A stretch of DNA of 64,000 bases from Pseudooceanicola algae (GCF_003590145.2 NZ_CP060436.1:3302501-3366500); one strand, 5' to 3'. Numbered from the stretch's first letter, positions 51,801 to 62,799 are shown. The notes: generated from the letters alone by a model not told the origin. Numbers and translations are program-made.

Positions 51801-52519
51801 CAGTTGGCCCCCGCGATCTGGTGCAGAAGGGCGGCAAGGCCTGCGGGGTCGGAAAGAAAGGGGGAATGGCTGGTGGGCATGTCGTATCGGTCCTGCGGCG
51901 CGAATGTCTGGGCCATCCCGGCCTGAAAAGCGGGCGGAATGGTGCGATCCTCGGTGCAGCGGATATAGCAGCGCGGCACGGATTGGTAGCGTCCAGTCAG
52001 GCGGATCGGCGTGGCCTGCGGCGCGATGGCTTCGGGGCAAAGACGGGCTTCGGCCTGCGCGGCAAGGTCGGGGGGCAGGTCGTGATAGAACAGCCCCCGC
52101 GCCTTTCCGGGGCGCAGCGCATAGGCCAGCCCGTCGGACGTCTTGCCGAATGCACCGATCAGGGGCTGGCTGGCCTGCTCGCGGCGCATGTCGATCATCG
52201 ACAGCCCGTCACGGGGCGCATAGGCGGCCAGGTAATAGAGCCGGGCAAAGCGATCCGGCGCGGCCTCGGCCGCGGCGGAGATCGGGAAGCCTGCCGCCGA
52301 ATGGCCCAGCAGGTGCACCCCGCTGTCGCCCTGCGTCGCGTCAAGGATCGCCTCGGCATTCAGCGCCAGTGTCATGGCCTCGGGCGGGCGGCTGTCGCCG
52401 GGTCGCCCCGGCAGGTCGATCGCCCGGGCCACATGGCCCAGGCGTGCAAGGTCCGCGATCAGCGCCTGCCAGCACCAGGCCCCGTGACAGGAGCCGTGGA
52501 TCAGCAGAAAGCCCGCCAT
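51800..52519 (-). CDS. Alpha/beta hydrolase inside the pca operon
   Basis: A 239-residue hydrolase of the esterase/hydroxynitrile-lyase-like type (LLIHGSCHGAWCW, oxyanion region; nucleophile Ser74 in LLGHSAAGFP; His in PTSHSPFL). It lies between pcaG and pcaB with TGATG junctions on both sides, so it is translated with the pathway. The pathway's own enol-lactonase is encoded separately (pcaD). It may cleave an aromatic ester or a lactone feeding the pathway. Substrate unknown. GTG three bases earlier is an alternative start. Confidence 0.8.
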   Translation of the reverse strand: MAGFLLIHGSCHGAWCWQALIADLARLGHVARAIDLPGRPGDSRPPEAMTLALNAEAILDATQGDSGVHLLGHSAAGFPISAAAEAAPDRFARLYYLAAYAPRDGLSMIDMRREQASQPLIGAFGKTSDGLAYALRPGKARGLFYHDLPPDLAAQAEARLCPEAIAPQATPIRLTGRYQSVPRCYIRCTEDRTIPPAFQAGMAQTFAPQDRYDMPTSHSPFLSDPAGLAALLHQIAGAN

Positions 52520-53121
52520 CACATGTCCAGAAAGACGGTTTCACCTTCGCCCTGAAGGCGGATGTTGAAGGTGTACTTTCCTTCGGCGGTTTTCTTCGCG
52601 ATCAGGGTCTCGACCCGTGGGCGCTGTTCGATCCGGGACAGGACGGGGTCGGCGGAGTTGTCCTCGTCCTCGAAATAGATCCGGGTCTGAAGGCCGGTGT
52701 TGATGCCCCGCGCCGTCAGCCAGAGCAGGATATGCGGAGCCTGCTTGCCGCCGCCACGCGCGGGCGTCGCCCCCGGTTTGACGGTGCGCAGGGTGAAGAT
52801 ACCGGTGTCGGAATCCGCGCCGATGCGGGCAAAGCCGGTGACGGCGGGATCGGCCCCGTCCTGACCGGGATAGACCCCGGCGGTATCCGCCTGCCAGCAT
52901 TCCAGCATCACGTCGCGCAGGGCCCAGCCCATGCCGTCAAAGACTTCGCCCGAGATCTCGATGATTTCGCCCTTCGCGCCGTCAAGGATGGGACCATCGG
53001 TGCCGATCTCGATCGCAAGGGCGCCGGCATTGCCCGCATAGGTCGGCATGCAGCCGATGTGGACATAGGGGCCGGCTGTCTGCGAGGCGGTTTCAACCAG
53101 CCTGTCGAGTTTCTGAACCAT
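52519..53121 (-). CDS. pcaG: Protocatechuate 3,4-dioxygenase, alpha subunit
   Basis: A 200-residue subunit of the intradiol dioxygenase (TAGPYVHIG at the N-terminus, then VMLECWQADTAGVYPG and APHILLWLTARGINTGLQTRI). It pairs with the PcaH subunit, which holds the catalytic iron. PcaG lacks the Tyr/His ligand set. Three bases separate it from pcaH. Confidence 0.94.
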   Translation of the reverse strand: MVQKLDRLVETASQTAGPYVHIGCMPTYAGNAGALAIEIGTDGPILDGAKGEIIEISGEVFDGMGWALRDVMLECWQADTAGVYPGQDGADPAVTGFARIGADSDTGIFTLRTVKPGATPARGGGKQAPHILLWLTARGINTGLQTRIYFEDEDNSADPVLSRIEQRPRVETLIAKKTAEGKYTFNIRLQGEGETVFLDM

Positions 53122-53124
53122 GGA

Positions 53125-53856
53125 TCACATCCCTTCCAGCTTGTTTTCAAAGCGCGTCTGGCGACGGCCCCGCAGCACGATGTCGAACTTGTAGGCCAGG
53201 AAATCCATCGGCCTTGCCTTGGACAGATCCAGCGCGGCGACAAGGCCTTCGATCTGGCTGCGGTCCTTGACCGTCTTCACGATCGGGCAGATGTCGATCA
53301 GCGGATCGCCTTCGAAATACATCTGGGTGATCAGGCGCTGGCCAAAGCTGTGCCCGAAGACGGAAAAGTGGATATGCATGGGCCGCCAGTCATTGCCCCG
53401 GTTCATCCATGGGTAGGCGCCGGGCCGCACGGTCAGGAATTCGTAATAGCCGTCCTCGTCGGTGATGGTGCGCCCGCAGCCGCCAAAATTGGGATCGAGG
53501 GGGGCGAAGTACGCGTCCTTCTTGTGACGGTAGCGCCCGCCGGCATTGGCCTGCCAGACCTCGACCAGGGTATGGGGGACGGGGCGGGCGTTCTCGTCCA
53601 GCACGCGGCCGTGCACAAGGATGCGTTCGCCGACGGCCAGTTCCTTGCCCTGCGTCCAGTTGGTGATCAGGTTGTTGTCATGTTCGCCCAGGACCGAATG
53701 ACCGAAGCGCGGGCCGGTTTCTTCCGAAGGGGTGCTTTCCATCGACAGCAGCGGCCATTTGGGGCTGCGCGACACCGAGGTCTTGTACCCGGTGTCGAAG
53801 GCGGGCGGATGGGCGTCCCGGTTGCGGGGGATCAGGGGGCCGAGATCCGTGGTCAT
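53125..53856 (-). CDS. pcaH: Protocatechuate 3,4-dioxygenase, beta subunit
   Basis: A 243-residue catalytic subunit. The iron ligands are visible: the tyrosine in GGRYRHK, the tyrosine in GAYPWMNRGNDWRP and the two histidines in MHIHFS. It opens the ring of protocatechuate between the hydroxyls to give 3-carboxy-cis,cis-muconate. The start overlaps the pcaC stop as ATGA. Confidence 0.95.
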   Translation of the reverse strand: MTTDLGPLIPRNRDAHPPAFDTGYKTSVSRSPKWPLLSMESTPSEETGPRFGHSVLGEHDNNLITNWTQGKELAVGERILVHGRVLDENARPVPHTLVEVWQANAGGRYRHKKDAYFAPLDPNFGGCGRTITDEDGYYEFLTVRPGAYPWMNRGNDWRPMHIHFSVFGHSFGQRLITQMYFEGDPLIDICPIVKTVKDRSQIEGLVAALDLSKARPMDFLAYKFDIVLRGRRQTRFENKLEGM

Positions 53857-54236
53857 TCTGCGTCCTCTTCCATTTCGGCGTAGGTGGCCTTGGCAAGCTT
53901 CAGCGCGTGGTTCGCCTTGGGCACACCGGCATAGATGGCGACATGCTGGAAGGCTTCCTGCACGTCCTGTTTCGTCGCGCCCGTGTTCGCCGTGGCGCGG
54001 ATATGCATCGGGATTTCCTCGAAATTCCCGGTGGCGGCCAGCAGGGCGAGGGTCAGCATCGACCGTTCGCGGCGGCTGATCCCGTCGCTGGCCCAGACCG
54101 TGCCCCAGGCGCCTTCGGTGATCAGCGTCTGAAAGGGGTCGTCGAAGTCGGTCTTGCCCGCTTCGGCGCGATCCACATGGGCGTCCCCCAGAACGGATCG
54201 ACGGACCTGCATGCCCTTGTCGAAGGTCTCAGACAT
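53853..54236 (-). CDS. pcaC: 4-carboxymuconolactone decarboxylase
   Basis: A 127-residue protein of the AhpD-like CMD family (DGISRRERSMLTLALLAATG, EIPMHIRATANTGATKQDVQEAFQH in two parts). It removes carbon dioxide to give 3-oxoadipate enol-lactone. It overlaps pcaD by 8 bases. It is a separate gene, not fused to PcaD as in PcaL. Confidence 0.95.
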   Translation of the reverse strand: MSETFDKGMQVRRSVLGDAHVDRAEAGKTDFDDPFQTLITEGAWGTVWASDGISRRERSMLTLALLAATGNFEEIPMHIRATANTGATKQDVQEAFQHVAIYAGVPKANHALKLAKATYAEMEEDAE

Positions 54237-55016
54237 GGCCTGTCTCCTTGATGAAAGTGGTCAGAATGCGGGCGTAGGTTTCGGGATCCTCCACGCAGGG
54301 CAGGTGGCCCACGCCGCGCATCAGTTCGAACCGCGATCCCGGTACCAGGTCGATGGTCTCGCGCACGAGGTCCGGCGGGGTGGAGCCGTCGCGATCCCCG
54401 GCGATGCCCAGCACCGGCAGGCGCAGCCCGCTGGTCGGCGTGTAGAAATCCGTCCCCGAGATCGCCGCGCAGCAGCCCGCGTAGCCCTGAGGGTCCTGCC
54501 GGATCAGCATGTTGCGCCAGGCCTCAAGCTCTGCCCCGGCGCGGAAGGCGGGGGCGAACCAGCGCTCCAGCACGCCATCGGCCATGCCGGCGATGCCGTC
54601 CTCAAGCGTGGTGCGGATGCGGGCGTTCCACATGTCCGGCATCCCGATCTTGGCGGCGGAATTGGAAATCACCAGCCCACGCACCAGATCCAGCCGCTTG
54701 ATCGCCAGCCCCTGGCCGATCATGCCGCCGATGGACAGGCCGACGAACAGGGCATCACGCACCTTCAGGTGATCCAGCAACGCCTCGGCATCGCGCACCA
54801 GCGTGCCCATGGAATAAGGCGATGGCGTCGCTTCGGTCAGCCCATGGCCGCGTTTGTCGTAGCGGATGATGCGCAGCCCCGGCGGCAGCATCGGCACCAG
54901 CTTGTCCCACAGGCGCAGGTCGGTGCCGAGCGAATTGGCAAAGACGATGGGCGCGCCTTCGGGGTCGCCTTCGTCGGTGTAATGGATCTTCAGCTGGTCA
55001 AGCGCGGCGATCTTCA

Positions 55017-55017
<1 letters not shown>
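54229..55017 (-). CDS. pcaD: 3-oxoadipate enol-lactonase
   Basis: A 262-residue alpha/beta hydrolase. The nucleophile is Ser95 in FVGLSIGGMIGQ, the acid lies in GIAGDRDGSTPP, and His is in GVGHLPCVEDP. It opens the enol-lactone to 3-oxoadipate. The later steps (pcaIJ, pcaF) are not in the window. It joins pobA as TGATG. Confidence 0.93.
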
Positions 55018-56213
<1,196 letters not shown>

Positions 56214-56266
56214 TCAAAAGTGATTGTCACCGTCAATCAAAATCGACTTTTCGAATCTGCATGGAC

Positions 56267-56303
56267 GCAAAAGCCCCGCAGCCGGGTCAGCGGCGCGGGG
56301 CTT
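56267..56303 (-). terminator. Terminator after the dehydratase gene
   Basis: AAGCCCCGC pairs with GCGGGGCTT, with a T-run (TTTT) on the minus strand, 32 bases past the dehydratase stop. It separates that operon from pobA. Confidence 0.8.
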
Positions 56304-56334
56304 GTCATGTCGCAGGGCTGTGGGCCGGAAGCGC

Positions 56335-57303
56335 CTAGAGCATGGCGAGCGCGCGGGTGAACATCGCCGGGTCGACATTGCCGCCCGAGACCACGGCGAT
56401 CACGGTGTCGCTGTCCAGCGCGGCGGCCGTGTCGAGCGCGGCGGCCAGGGCAACAGCGCCGCCTGGTTCCGCCACGATCTTGAGCCGCAGGAAGGCTTGG
56501 GCGACGGCCGAAAGCGCCTGACCCTCGGTCACGGTCAGACCGGGGCCACAAAGGGATTGCATCAGCGGGAAGGTCAGTTGCCCCGGCGCGGGCGTGATGA
56601 TCGCGTCGCAGATATTGCCCGACAGGCGGTCATTGCGCTCGATCTGGCCCGAAATCAGGGACCGGGCCACATCGTCGAACCCTTCCGGCTCGACCGGGCG
56701 GACGCGCAGGCCGGGCGCGCGTTCGGCGCAGGCCAGGGCGATGCCGGAGGTCAACCCACCGCCACCACAGGGCACCAGAACCTCTGCCTCGCGGATGCCG
56801 AGCGCCTCGGCCTCGGCGGCGATCTCAAGCCCGACGGTCCCCTGTCCGGCGACCACCTGTGGTTCGTCGAAGGGCCGCACCAGCGTCAGACCGCGTTCCG
56901 CCGACAGCCGTTCGCCGATCTCGTCGCGGTCCTCGGTGGCGCGGTCGTAAAGGACGACCTCGGCCCCAAGGGCGCGGGTGTTGGCGATCTTCAGGGACGG
57001 GGCGTCGGCGGGCATGACGATCACCGACGGGATGTCGTGCTGGCTGGCGGCATAGGCGATTCCCTGGGCATGGTTGCCCGACGAGAACGCAATCACGCCA
57101 CTGCGACGCAGCGCGGGATCAAGCGCGGAAATCGCTGACCAGGCGCCGCGGAACTTGAAGCTACCGGTATGTTGGAGGCATTCGGGTTTGATCAGGACCC
57201 GGCGCCCGGCCAGTTGGTCGAGAAAGGGAGAGGACAGCAGCGGGGTCTGGCGGGCATGGCCTTTCAGGCGCCCGGCCGCGGCCAGGATCATGTCGAAATT
57301 CAT
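56335..57303 (-). CDS. PLP-dependent threonine/serine dehydratase-like enzyme
   Basis: A 322-residue fold-type II PLP enzyme. The cofactor lysine is Lys50 in TGSFKFRGA. The phosphate-binding loop is PCGGGGLTSG, and SSGNHAQGIAYAA is also conserved. There is no C-terminal ACT regulatory domain, so it is like catabolic threonine dehydratase or serine/hydroxyaspartate enzymes. The start ATG overlaps the hydrolase stop as ATGA. The exact amino acid substrate cannot be told. Confidence 0.87.
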   Translation of the reverse strand: MNFDMILAAAGRLKGHARQTPLLSSPFLDQLAGRRVLIKPECLQHTGSFKFRGAWSAISALDPALRRSGVIAFSSGNHAQGIAYAASQHDIPSVIVMPADAPSLKIANTRALGAEVVLYDRATEDRDEIGERLSAERGLTLVRPFDEPQVVAGQGTVGLEIAAEAEALGIREAEVLVPCGGGGLTSGIALACAERAPGLRVRPVEPEGFDDVARSLISGQIERNDRLSGNICDAIITPAPGQLTFPLMQSLCGPGLTVTEGQALSAVAQAFLRLKIVAEPGGAVALAAALDTAAALDSDTVIAVVSGGNVDPAMFTRALAML

Positions 57304-58118
57304 TGCAGTAGCTCCAGCCAGTCTTTCAGGGCAGCAAGGGACGTGGGTTCGTCGAGGAAGGGGACATGCCCGCGACCCGGAACGAGACGCGCGATCATGT
57401 TGGGAAAGACCTCCTGCATCCGGGCAAAGGTTGCCGGGGCAAGGATGTCGGAATGTTCGGCGCGCAGCGCGGCCAGAGGCAGGCCCTCCAGCGCTGCGAA
57501 CAGCGGCCAAAGATCCGGGGTGGGCGCATCGACACCGGCCAGCACCGCATCGCGCAGGGCCGGGTCATAGGTGATCTTCACGCCATCGGGTGTCTCGGCC
57601 AGACCATGGGTGACCTCCTGGCGCCAGCGTGACAGGGGCACATCGGCAAAACCCGGCGCGGCGGCGCGGGCGGCGGCGGCTTCGTCAAAGCTGTGATAGG
57701 GCGGGTCGATCCCGATATAGGTCGCGATGCTGGCGATCCCGGCGCTGTCGACCTCGGGGCCGACATCGTTCAGCGCCACGCCCAGCAGGCGGTCCTTGGC
57801 CGTGGCGGCCAGCACCATGGCGATCAAACCGCCGCGCGAGGTGCCAAGGATCGCGGCCCGGTCCAGCCCGAGGTGGTCAAGCAGCGCCAGTGCATCCTGA
57901 GATTCGGTGGGAATCGTGTAGGTCCCGGCGCCGGTCCAGGCCGACAGGCCGCGTCCCCGGTAATCCATCCGGATCATCCGCACCCCGTCCAGATGCGGCG
58001 CAAGGAAATCGAAATCCCGCGCGTTCCGGGTCAGCCCGGACAGGCAGAGCAGCGGCAGCCCTGTCTCGCTGTCTTCGTAGTAAAGCGAGGCCCCGTCGGG
58101 TGCCAGAAAGTGCGGCAT
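57300..58118 (-). CDS. Alpha/beta hydrolase
   Basis: A 272-residue hydrolase with nucleophile Ser94 (ILGTSRGGLIAMV), acid region DYRGRGLS and late histidine PGRGHVPFLDEP. It starts as TGATG with the haloacid dehalogenase-like gene and ends as ATGA with the dehydratase gene. The three form one operon. Substrate unknown. Confidence 0.83.
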   Translation of the reverse strand: MPHFLAPDGASLYYEDSETGLPLLCLSGLTRNARDFDFLAPHLDGVRMIRMDYRGRGLSAWTGAGTYTIPTESQDALALLDHLGLDRAAILGTSRGGLIAMVLAATAKDRLLGVALNDVGPEVDSAGIASIATYIGIDPPYHSFDEAAAARAAAPGFADVPLSRWRQEVTHGLAETPDGVKITYDPALRDAVLAGVDAPTPDLWPLFAALEGLPLAALRAEHSDILAPATFARMQEVFPNMIARLVPGRGHVPFLDEPTSLAALKDWLELLQ

Positions 58119-58813
58119 CAGAAGATCTCCAACCCGGCGATCGGTGCCAGTGTGCTGAGGACGACATCGGGATCGCCCGGCAGGCGATCGGGTGGCAGGC
58201 CCGCCCGGTTGACCCAGGCCGCGTGAAAGCCATAGCTGCTGGCCGCCGTGACATCCCATCCGTTCGAACTGACAAACAACACGCTGTCGGGGGTGCCGCC
58301 GAAGCGCTGGCAGACAAGGTCATAGACCGGTCGCGCGGGTTTGAAAATCCCGACGGATTCGACCGACAGAAGATCGTCGAGAAGATCCGCAATTCCGGCC
58401 GATCCTGCCGCCGCAACGAGCATTTCCGGCGATCCGTTCGACAGGATGGCCGTCCCGATGCCGCGCGCCTTCAGCGTTTCAAGCAGGGCGGGCACCTCCG
58501 GATAGGCGGGCAGGTCGCGGTATAGATCCAGAAGCCGACGGCGCTGGGCAGGGGCGTCGGGCCCCTTGTCCAGGCCGGTGCTCTCCAACGCCCAGTCCAG
58601 CCCGTCTTCCGTCACTTGCCAGAAATCGCAATGCAGATCCCGGACCGCCCTGATCCAGGAATATTCCAGCTGCTTGCGCCGCCAGGCCTCGGCCAGTTCA
58701 GGCCAGGAGGCGGCCAGCGCCTGGTTCCCCGGTTCCTCGGCCGCGATCCGGGCCGCGCCGTTCACGTCGAACAGCGTGCCATAGGCGTCGAAAATGCAGG
58801 TCTTGATGGTCAT
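58118..58813 (-). CDS. HAD-superfamily hydrolase, haloacid dehalogenase type II
   Basis: A 231-residue protein. The nucleophile is Asp9 in CIFDAYGTLFDV. Further motifs are ILSNGSPEML, the lysine in GIFKPARPVYD, and the SSNGWDVTAA block, which is typical of L-2-haloacid dehalogenases. The start MTIKTCIFD is preferred to a longer frame. Dehalogenase activity is likely by family but needs testing; some relatives are phosphatases. Confidence 0.85.
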   Translation of the reverse strand: MTIKTCIFDAYGTLFDVNGAARIAAEEPGNQALAASWPELAEAWRRKQLEYSWIRAVRDLHCDFWQVTEDGLDWALESTGLDKGPDAPAQRRRLLDLYRDLPAYPEVPALLETLKARGIGTAILSNGSPEMLVAAAGSAGIADLLDDLLSVESVGIFKPARPVYDLVCQRFGGTPDSVLFVSSNGWDVTAASSYGFHAAWVNRAGLPPDRLPGDPDVVLSTLAPIAGLEIF

Positions 58814-59014
58814 GGTCACCGATGCCTTTCCCCAGGGTCGCGATGGGCGAAACCTGCCATGCCGCCGGGCGCGGGGGAAGGGCGGATGGGGGCAGGGACG
58901 GGTGGTTTGCACCTTCTGCGCGGCTGGGCTAAGATTGGGTCAATAGCGATGGGAACCTGGGGCCAGACCCCCAGCCCCGAAACTCACCCCCCAGAAAACA
59001 AGATTGGAAACGGC

Positions 59015-59443
59015 ATGAGCACAGCCAAGGCAGGCGATACCGTCCGTATTCACTATACCGGCACCCTGAAGGACGGCACCACCTTCGACAGTTCTGCAGG
59101 GCGCGACCCGCTGGAATTCACCGTTGGGTCCGGCCAGATCATTCCCGGTCTCGACAATGCCATCCCGGGCATGGAAATCGGCGACAAGAAAACCGTCGAA
59201 GTCCCCTGTGACGAGGCCTATGGCCAGCGTGACCCCGATGCGATGCAGACCGTGCCCCGCGATGCGATCCCCGACACGATCCCGCTGGAAACCGGCCTGC
59301 AGCTTCAGATGAGCTCCCCCCAGGGGCAGGTGATTCCCGTCACCGTGGCCGAAATCAAGGACACCGAAGTCCTGCTGGATGCCAACCACGCCCTGGCCGG
59401 CAAGGATCTGGTCTTTGCCATCGAGATGGTCGAGATCGTCTGA
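59015..59443 (+). CDS. FKBP-type peptidyl-prolyl isomerase, SlyD-like
   Basis: A 142-residue protein with an FKBP domain interrupted by an insert-in-flap domain (residues about 70-125), as in SlyD. Landmarks are VRIHYTGTLKDGTTFDSSAG, GSGQIIPGLDNAIPGM and NHALAGKDLVFAIEMVEI. It lacks the histidine-rich tail of E. coli SlyD. It helps protein folding in the cytoplasm. A strong terminator follows. Confidence 0.92.
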   Translation: MSTAKAGDTVRIHYTGTLKDGTTFDSSAGRDPLEFTVGSGQIIPGLDNAIPGMEIGDKKTVEVPCDEAYGQRDPDAMQTVPRDAIPDTIPLETGLQLQMSSPQGQVIPVTVAEIKDTEVLLDANHALAGKDLVFAIEMVEIV

Positions 59444-59473
59444 GCACGACACGCAAGGACCGGAAACGAAATC

Positions 59474-59496
59474 GGGCGCCGCAAGGCGCCCTTTTT
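59474..59496 (+). terminator. Terminator after the FKBP gene
   Basis: GGGCGCC-GCAA-GGCGCCC followed by TTTTT, 30 bases past the stop codon and just before the convergent irr gene. Confidence 0.92.
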
Positions 59497-59524
59497 CATG
59501 TCGTCCGGAACTGCTGTTAGCGCG

Positions 59525-59944
59525 TTATTCCTCGCGGCGCAGGCGGATCACCACATCGACCTTGGCGATCGACGCCCCCTTGGGAGCGGATGGCAGTCGG
59601 GTGATTTCAAGCTGGTCACTGGGGGCGTCGGTCAGTTCGCCATCGTCTTCCCAGTAGAAATGCGGGTGGTCATGCATGTTGGTGTCGAAATAGCTGCGCG
59701 ACCCGTCCACGGTTATCTCGCGCATCAATCCGGCGTCACAGAAGGCGCGCAGGGTATTATAGACAGTGGCCAGCGATACCGGCTGTCCCGTGCCCTTGGC
59801 CGAAGCGAAAAGGCTCTCGGCGGTCACATGCCTGTTGCGGCCATCCCCGATCAGAAGGGTGGCCAGACCAAGTCGCTGCCTTGTCGGTCGCAGACCTGCC
59901 TTGGAAAGCCAGGTCGCGCCCCGTTCGGTTGCCGTAGAACTCAT
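59525..59944 (-). CDS. irr: Iron response regulator Irr (Fur family)
   Basis: A 139-residue Fur-family protein of the Irr type. LRPTRQRLGLATLLIGDG and RHVTAESLF form the DNA-binding part, and the haem-type histidine cluster is HDHPHF near 95-100. The Cys-Pro haem motif of Bradyrhizobium Irr is absent, as in other Rhodobacteraceae. Irr reports haem/iron status and represses or activates iron genes. It is divergent from fabA, an arrangement conserved in this group. It may help to control the siderophore genes of this window. Confidence 0.92.
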   Translation of the reverse strand: MSSTATERGATWLSKAGLRPTRQRLGLATLLIGDGRNRHVTAESLFASAKGTGQPVSLATVYNTLRAFCDAGLMREITVDGSRSYFDTNMHDHPHFYWEDDGELTDAPSDQLEITRLPSAPKGASIAKVDVVIRLRREE

Positions 59945-60127
59945 GGCGTTCTTGTATCCCTTTGCCTGCTCGACAATATAGAGAAAAATGGGGGTGGGAC
60001 GCAACACCAGTGGCAAAAGCGCAATCGGGTCGCACCCCGGCCGTTTTCCCGCCGTGCTTGCATGGCCTGCTGGCGCGGTGATAGAGGGGGCGGAACATGA
60101 AAAAGTTTGAGAAAGAGCGAGCTTCGG

Positions 60128-60637
60128 ATGACCGACTACCCCACCAGCTTTGACCGCGACGACCTGCTGAAGTGCGCCCGCGGCGAATTGTTCGGGCCCG
60201 GCAATGCGCAGCTTCCGGCGCCGCCCATGCTGATGATGGACCGGATTACCGATATTTCGGGCGATGGCGGCCCGCATGGCAAGGGTCATGTGGTGGCGGA
60301 ATTCGACATTACCCCGGACCTTTGGTTCTTTGATTGCCATTTTCCGGGCAACCCGATCATGCCGGGCTGCCTGGGCCTTGACGGTCTGTGGCAGCTGACC
60401 GGCTTCAACCTTGGCTGGCGTGGCTGGCAGGGGCGCGGATATGCGCTTGGCGTCGGCGAAGTGAAGCTGACCGGCATGGTCCGGCCTGACCGCAAGATGC
60501 TGACCTACCACGTCGATTTCACCAAGGCGGTGCAAACCCGCCGTCTGACCATGGGTGTTGCCGATGGCCGGGTCGAAGCCGACGGTGAAGTGATCTATAT
60601 GGTCAAGGACATGAAAGTGGCTCTGTCAGAAGGCTGA
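60128..60637 (+). CDS. fabA: 3-hydroxydecanoyl-ACP dehydratase/isomerase
   Basis: A 169-residue FabA. Catalytic His71 ([13 protein letters not shown]) and Asp85 (GLDGLWQL) are at the expected places. The enzyme dehydrates and isomerises the C10 intermediate and so starts unsaturated fatty acid synthesis. The start MTDYPTSFD is chosen over a TTG seven codons earlier. fabB follows after 22 bases. Confidence 0.95.
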   Translation: MTDYPTSFDRDDLLKCARGELFGPGNAQLPAPPMLMMDRITDISGDGGPHGKGHVVAEFDITPDLWFFDCHFPGNPIMPGCLGLDGLWQLTGFNLGWRGWQGRGYALGVGEVKLTGMVRPDRKMLTYHVDFTKAVQTRRLTMGVADGRVEADGEVIYMVKDMKVALSEG

Positions 60638-60659
60638 GCCCAAATCCAGGGAGGCTTCC

Positions 60660-61889
60660 ATGCGCCGAGTCGTGGTTACCGGATTGGGGATCGTCTCCTC
60701 TATCGGAAACAATGCAACAGAAGTGGTCGCGTCGCTGAAGGCGGGCCGCTCCGGGATCGAAGCATCGCCGGAAATGGCCGAGCACGGCTTCCGGTCCCGC
60801 ATTGCCGGGACGCTCAAGATCGATCCTGCCGAGTTCATCGACAAACGGACCCTGCGTTTCATGGGGCCGGGGGCGGCCTATGCCCATATCGCCATGAGCC
60901 AGGCGATCGAGGATGCAGGCCTTTCGGAAGGCGATATCGTCAATCCGCGCACCGGCCTTGTGGCAGGATCCGGTGGGCCTTCGACCTCGGCCATGTTCGC
61001 GGCGCATCAGACGGTGCTGAAATCCGGCGCAACGAAGCGGATCGGCCCCTTCGCGGTGCCCAAGTGCATGAGCTCGACGATCTCGGCCAACCTGTCGACG
61101 GCCTTCAAGATCAAGGGCATCAACTATTCGATCACCTCGGCTTGCTCGACCTCGCTGCATTGCATCGGCAATGCGGCCGAACAGATCATGTTGGGCAAGC
61201 AGGACGTGATGTTCGCCGGTGGCGGCGAGGAACTGGACTGGACCTTGTCCTGCCTGTTCGACGCCATGGGCGCCATGAGCTCGAAGTACAACGACACGCC
61301 GGACCTGGCGAGCCGGGCCTTCGACGCCAACCGCGACGGTTTCGTGATCTCGGGTGGCGGCGGCATGCTTGTGCTGGAAGAACTGGAACACGCCAAGGCG
61401 CGCGGCGCAAAGATCTATGCCGAAGTGACCGGCTACGCGGCGACCTCGGACGGGCACGATATGGTCGCGCCGTCGGGCGAGGGCGGTGAACGGGCGATGC
61501 GTCTGGCACTGGAGACCCTGCCCGAAGGGCGCAAGGTCGGCTACATCAACGCCCATGGCACCTCGACTCCTGTCGGCGACGTGGGCGAAGTCCAGTCTGT
61601 GCGGCGCATCTTCGGCGAAGGCAATACACCGCCGATCAGCTCGACCAAGTCCATGACCGGCCACGCCCAGGGCGCTGCCGGGGCGCTGGAAGCGATCTTC
61701 TGCCTGCTGATGCTGGACGGCGATTTCATTGCCCCCTCGATCAACGTGCAGGAACTTGACCCGGCCATCACCCCGGCAGAAATCGCCACCACGCTGGTGG
61801 AAAATGCCGGTCTTGATACAGTGATGACCAATTCCTTTGGCTTCGGCGGCACGAATGGTTCGATGCTGCTGTCGCGCTATGACGGGTAG
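60660..61889 (+). CDS. fabB: 3-oxoacyl-ACP synthase I
   Basis: A 409-residue condensing enzyme. The catalytic triad is Cys162 (SITSACSTS), His299 (INAHGTSTP) and His335 (SMTGHAQG), with Lys330. The gene's place after fabA marks it as FabB, which elongates the cis-3-enoyl product of FabA. The FabB/FabF choice rests mainly on this context. Confidence 0.94.
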   Translation: MRRVVVTGLGIVSSIGNNATEVVASLKAGRSGIEASPEMAEHGFRSRIAGTLKIDPAEFIDKRTLRFMGPGAAYAHIAMSQAIEDAGLSEGDIVNPRTGLVAGSGGPSTSAMFAAHQTVLKSGATKRIGPFAVPKCMSSTISANLSTAFKIKGINYSITSACSTSLHCIGNAAEQIMLGKQDVMFAGGGEELDWTLSCLFDAMGAMSSKYNDTPDLASRAFDANRDGFVISGGGGMLVLEELEHAKARGAKIYAEVTGYAATSDGHDMVAPSGEGGERAMRLALETLPEGRKVGYINAHGTSTPVGDVGEVQSVRRIFGEGNTPPISSTKSMTGHAQGAAGALEAIFCLLMLDGDFIAPSINVQELDPAITPAEIATTLVENAGLDTVMTNSFGFGGTNGSMLLSRYDG

Positions 61890-61896
61890 GGTGCAG

Positions 61897-62685
61897 ATGG
61901 CAGGATCTATGCAGGGTAAACGCGGCCTGGTGATGGGGGTCGCGAATGACCGGTCTATCGCATGGGGAATCGCCAAGTCACTGGCAGAGGCGGGGGCGGA
62001 ACTTGCCTTCACCTACCAGGGTGATGCCTTCGGCAAGCGGGTGAAGCCGCTGGCCGAAAGCGTCGGATCGGACATGCTGCTGGATGCGGATGTGACCAAC
62101 GATGCCTCAATGGACGCGGCCTTCGCGATTTTGGCGGAAAAATGGGGCAAGCTCGATTTTCTCGTGCATGCCATCGCCTTTTCCAACAAGGACGAGCTTT
62201 CGGGGCGGTTCATCCACACCAGCCGCGAAAACTTCAAGAACTCGCTGGATATCTCCTGCTATTCGCTGATCGACGTGTCGCGCCGTGCGACGCCGCTGAT
62301 GACCGATGGTGGGTCGATCATGACCCTGACCTACCAGGGCTCCAACCGCGTGACGCCCTATTACAACGTGATGGGCGTCGCCAAGGCAGCGCTTGAATCC
62401 GCTGTGCGCTACCTTGCCAACGATCTCGGGCCCCAGGGGATCCGCGTCAATGCGATCTCTCCCGGACCGATGAAGACCTTGGCCGGCGCGGCCATCGGCG
62501 GTGCGCGCAAGACCTTCCGCCAGACCGAGGCCAATTCCCCGATGCGGCGCAACGCGACCCTTGAGGCGATCGGCGGCACGGCGGTCTATCTCGCGTCGGA
62601 TGCAGGGGCCTGCACGTCGGGCGAAATCATCCGCGTCGATGGTGGCTATCACGTGCTGGGCATGCCGCAGCCGGAAAACCTCTGA
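61897..62685 (+). CDS. fabI: Enoyl-ACP reductase (NADH)
   Basis: A 262-residue short-chain reductase-like FabI. GVANDRSIAWGIAK is the nucleotide-binding region, and the active site is Tyr156-x6-Lys163 (YYNVMGVAK). The start MAGSMQGKR is seven bases past the fabB stop. It completes the elongation cycle, forming an operon with fabA and fabB. Confidence 0.95.
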   Translation: MAGSMQGKRGLVMGVANDRSIAWGIAKSLAEAGAELAFTYQGDAFGKRVKPLAESVGSDMLLDADVTNDASMDAAFAILAEKWGKLDFLVHAIAFSNKDELSGRFIHTSRENFKNSLDISCYSLIDVSRRATPLMTDGGSIMTLTYQGSNRVTPYYNVMGVAKAALESAVRYLANDLGPQGIRVNAISPGPMKTLAGAAIGGARKTFRQTEANSPMRRNATLEAIGGTAVYLASDAGACTSGEIIRVDGGYHVLGMPQPENL

Positions 62686-62720
62686 AGCCCATAGGTGGCT
62701 CTCTCCTCAGCCGGGCCAAC

Positions 62721-62752
62721 GCCTCCGGCGGGGATATTTAAGACAGGGAAAC
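62721..62752 (+). repeat. Dispersed repeat, left copy of an inverted pair
   Basis: GCCTCCGGCGGGGATATTTA followed by AGACAGGGAAAC. Its reverse complement recurs at 62886-62919 with two added Gs and two changes. A degenerate copy lies at 46829. Similar sequences are scattered through Rhodobacteraceae genomes as far as I know. Confidence 0.75.
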
Positions 62753-62756
62753 TACG

Positions 62757-62799
62757 AAAAAACGCCCCTCTGACGGTACTGCCGAACAGAAGGGCGTTT
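62757..62799. terminator. Bidirectional terminator between fabI and trmB
   Basis: AAACGCCC pairs with GGGCGTTT around an imperfect inner stem. The A-run before it gives a T-run on the minus strand, so it suits trmB-side transcripts best. Confidence 0.6.
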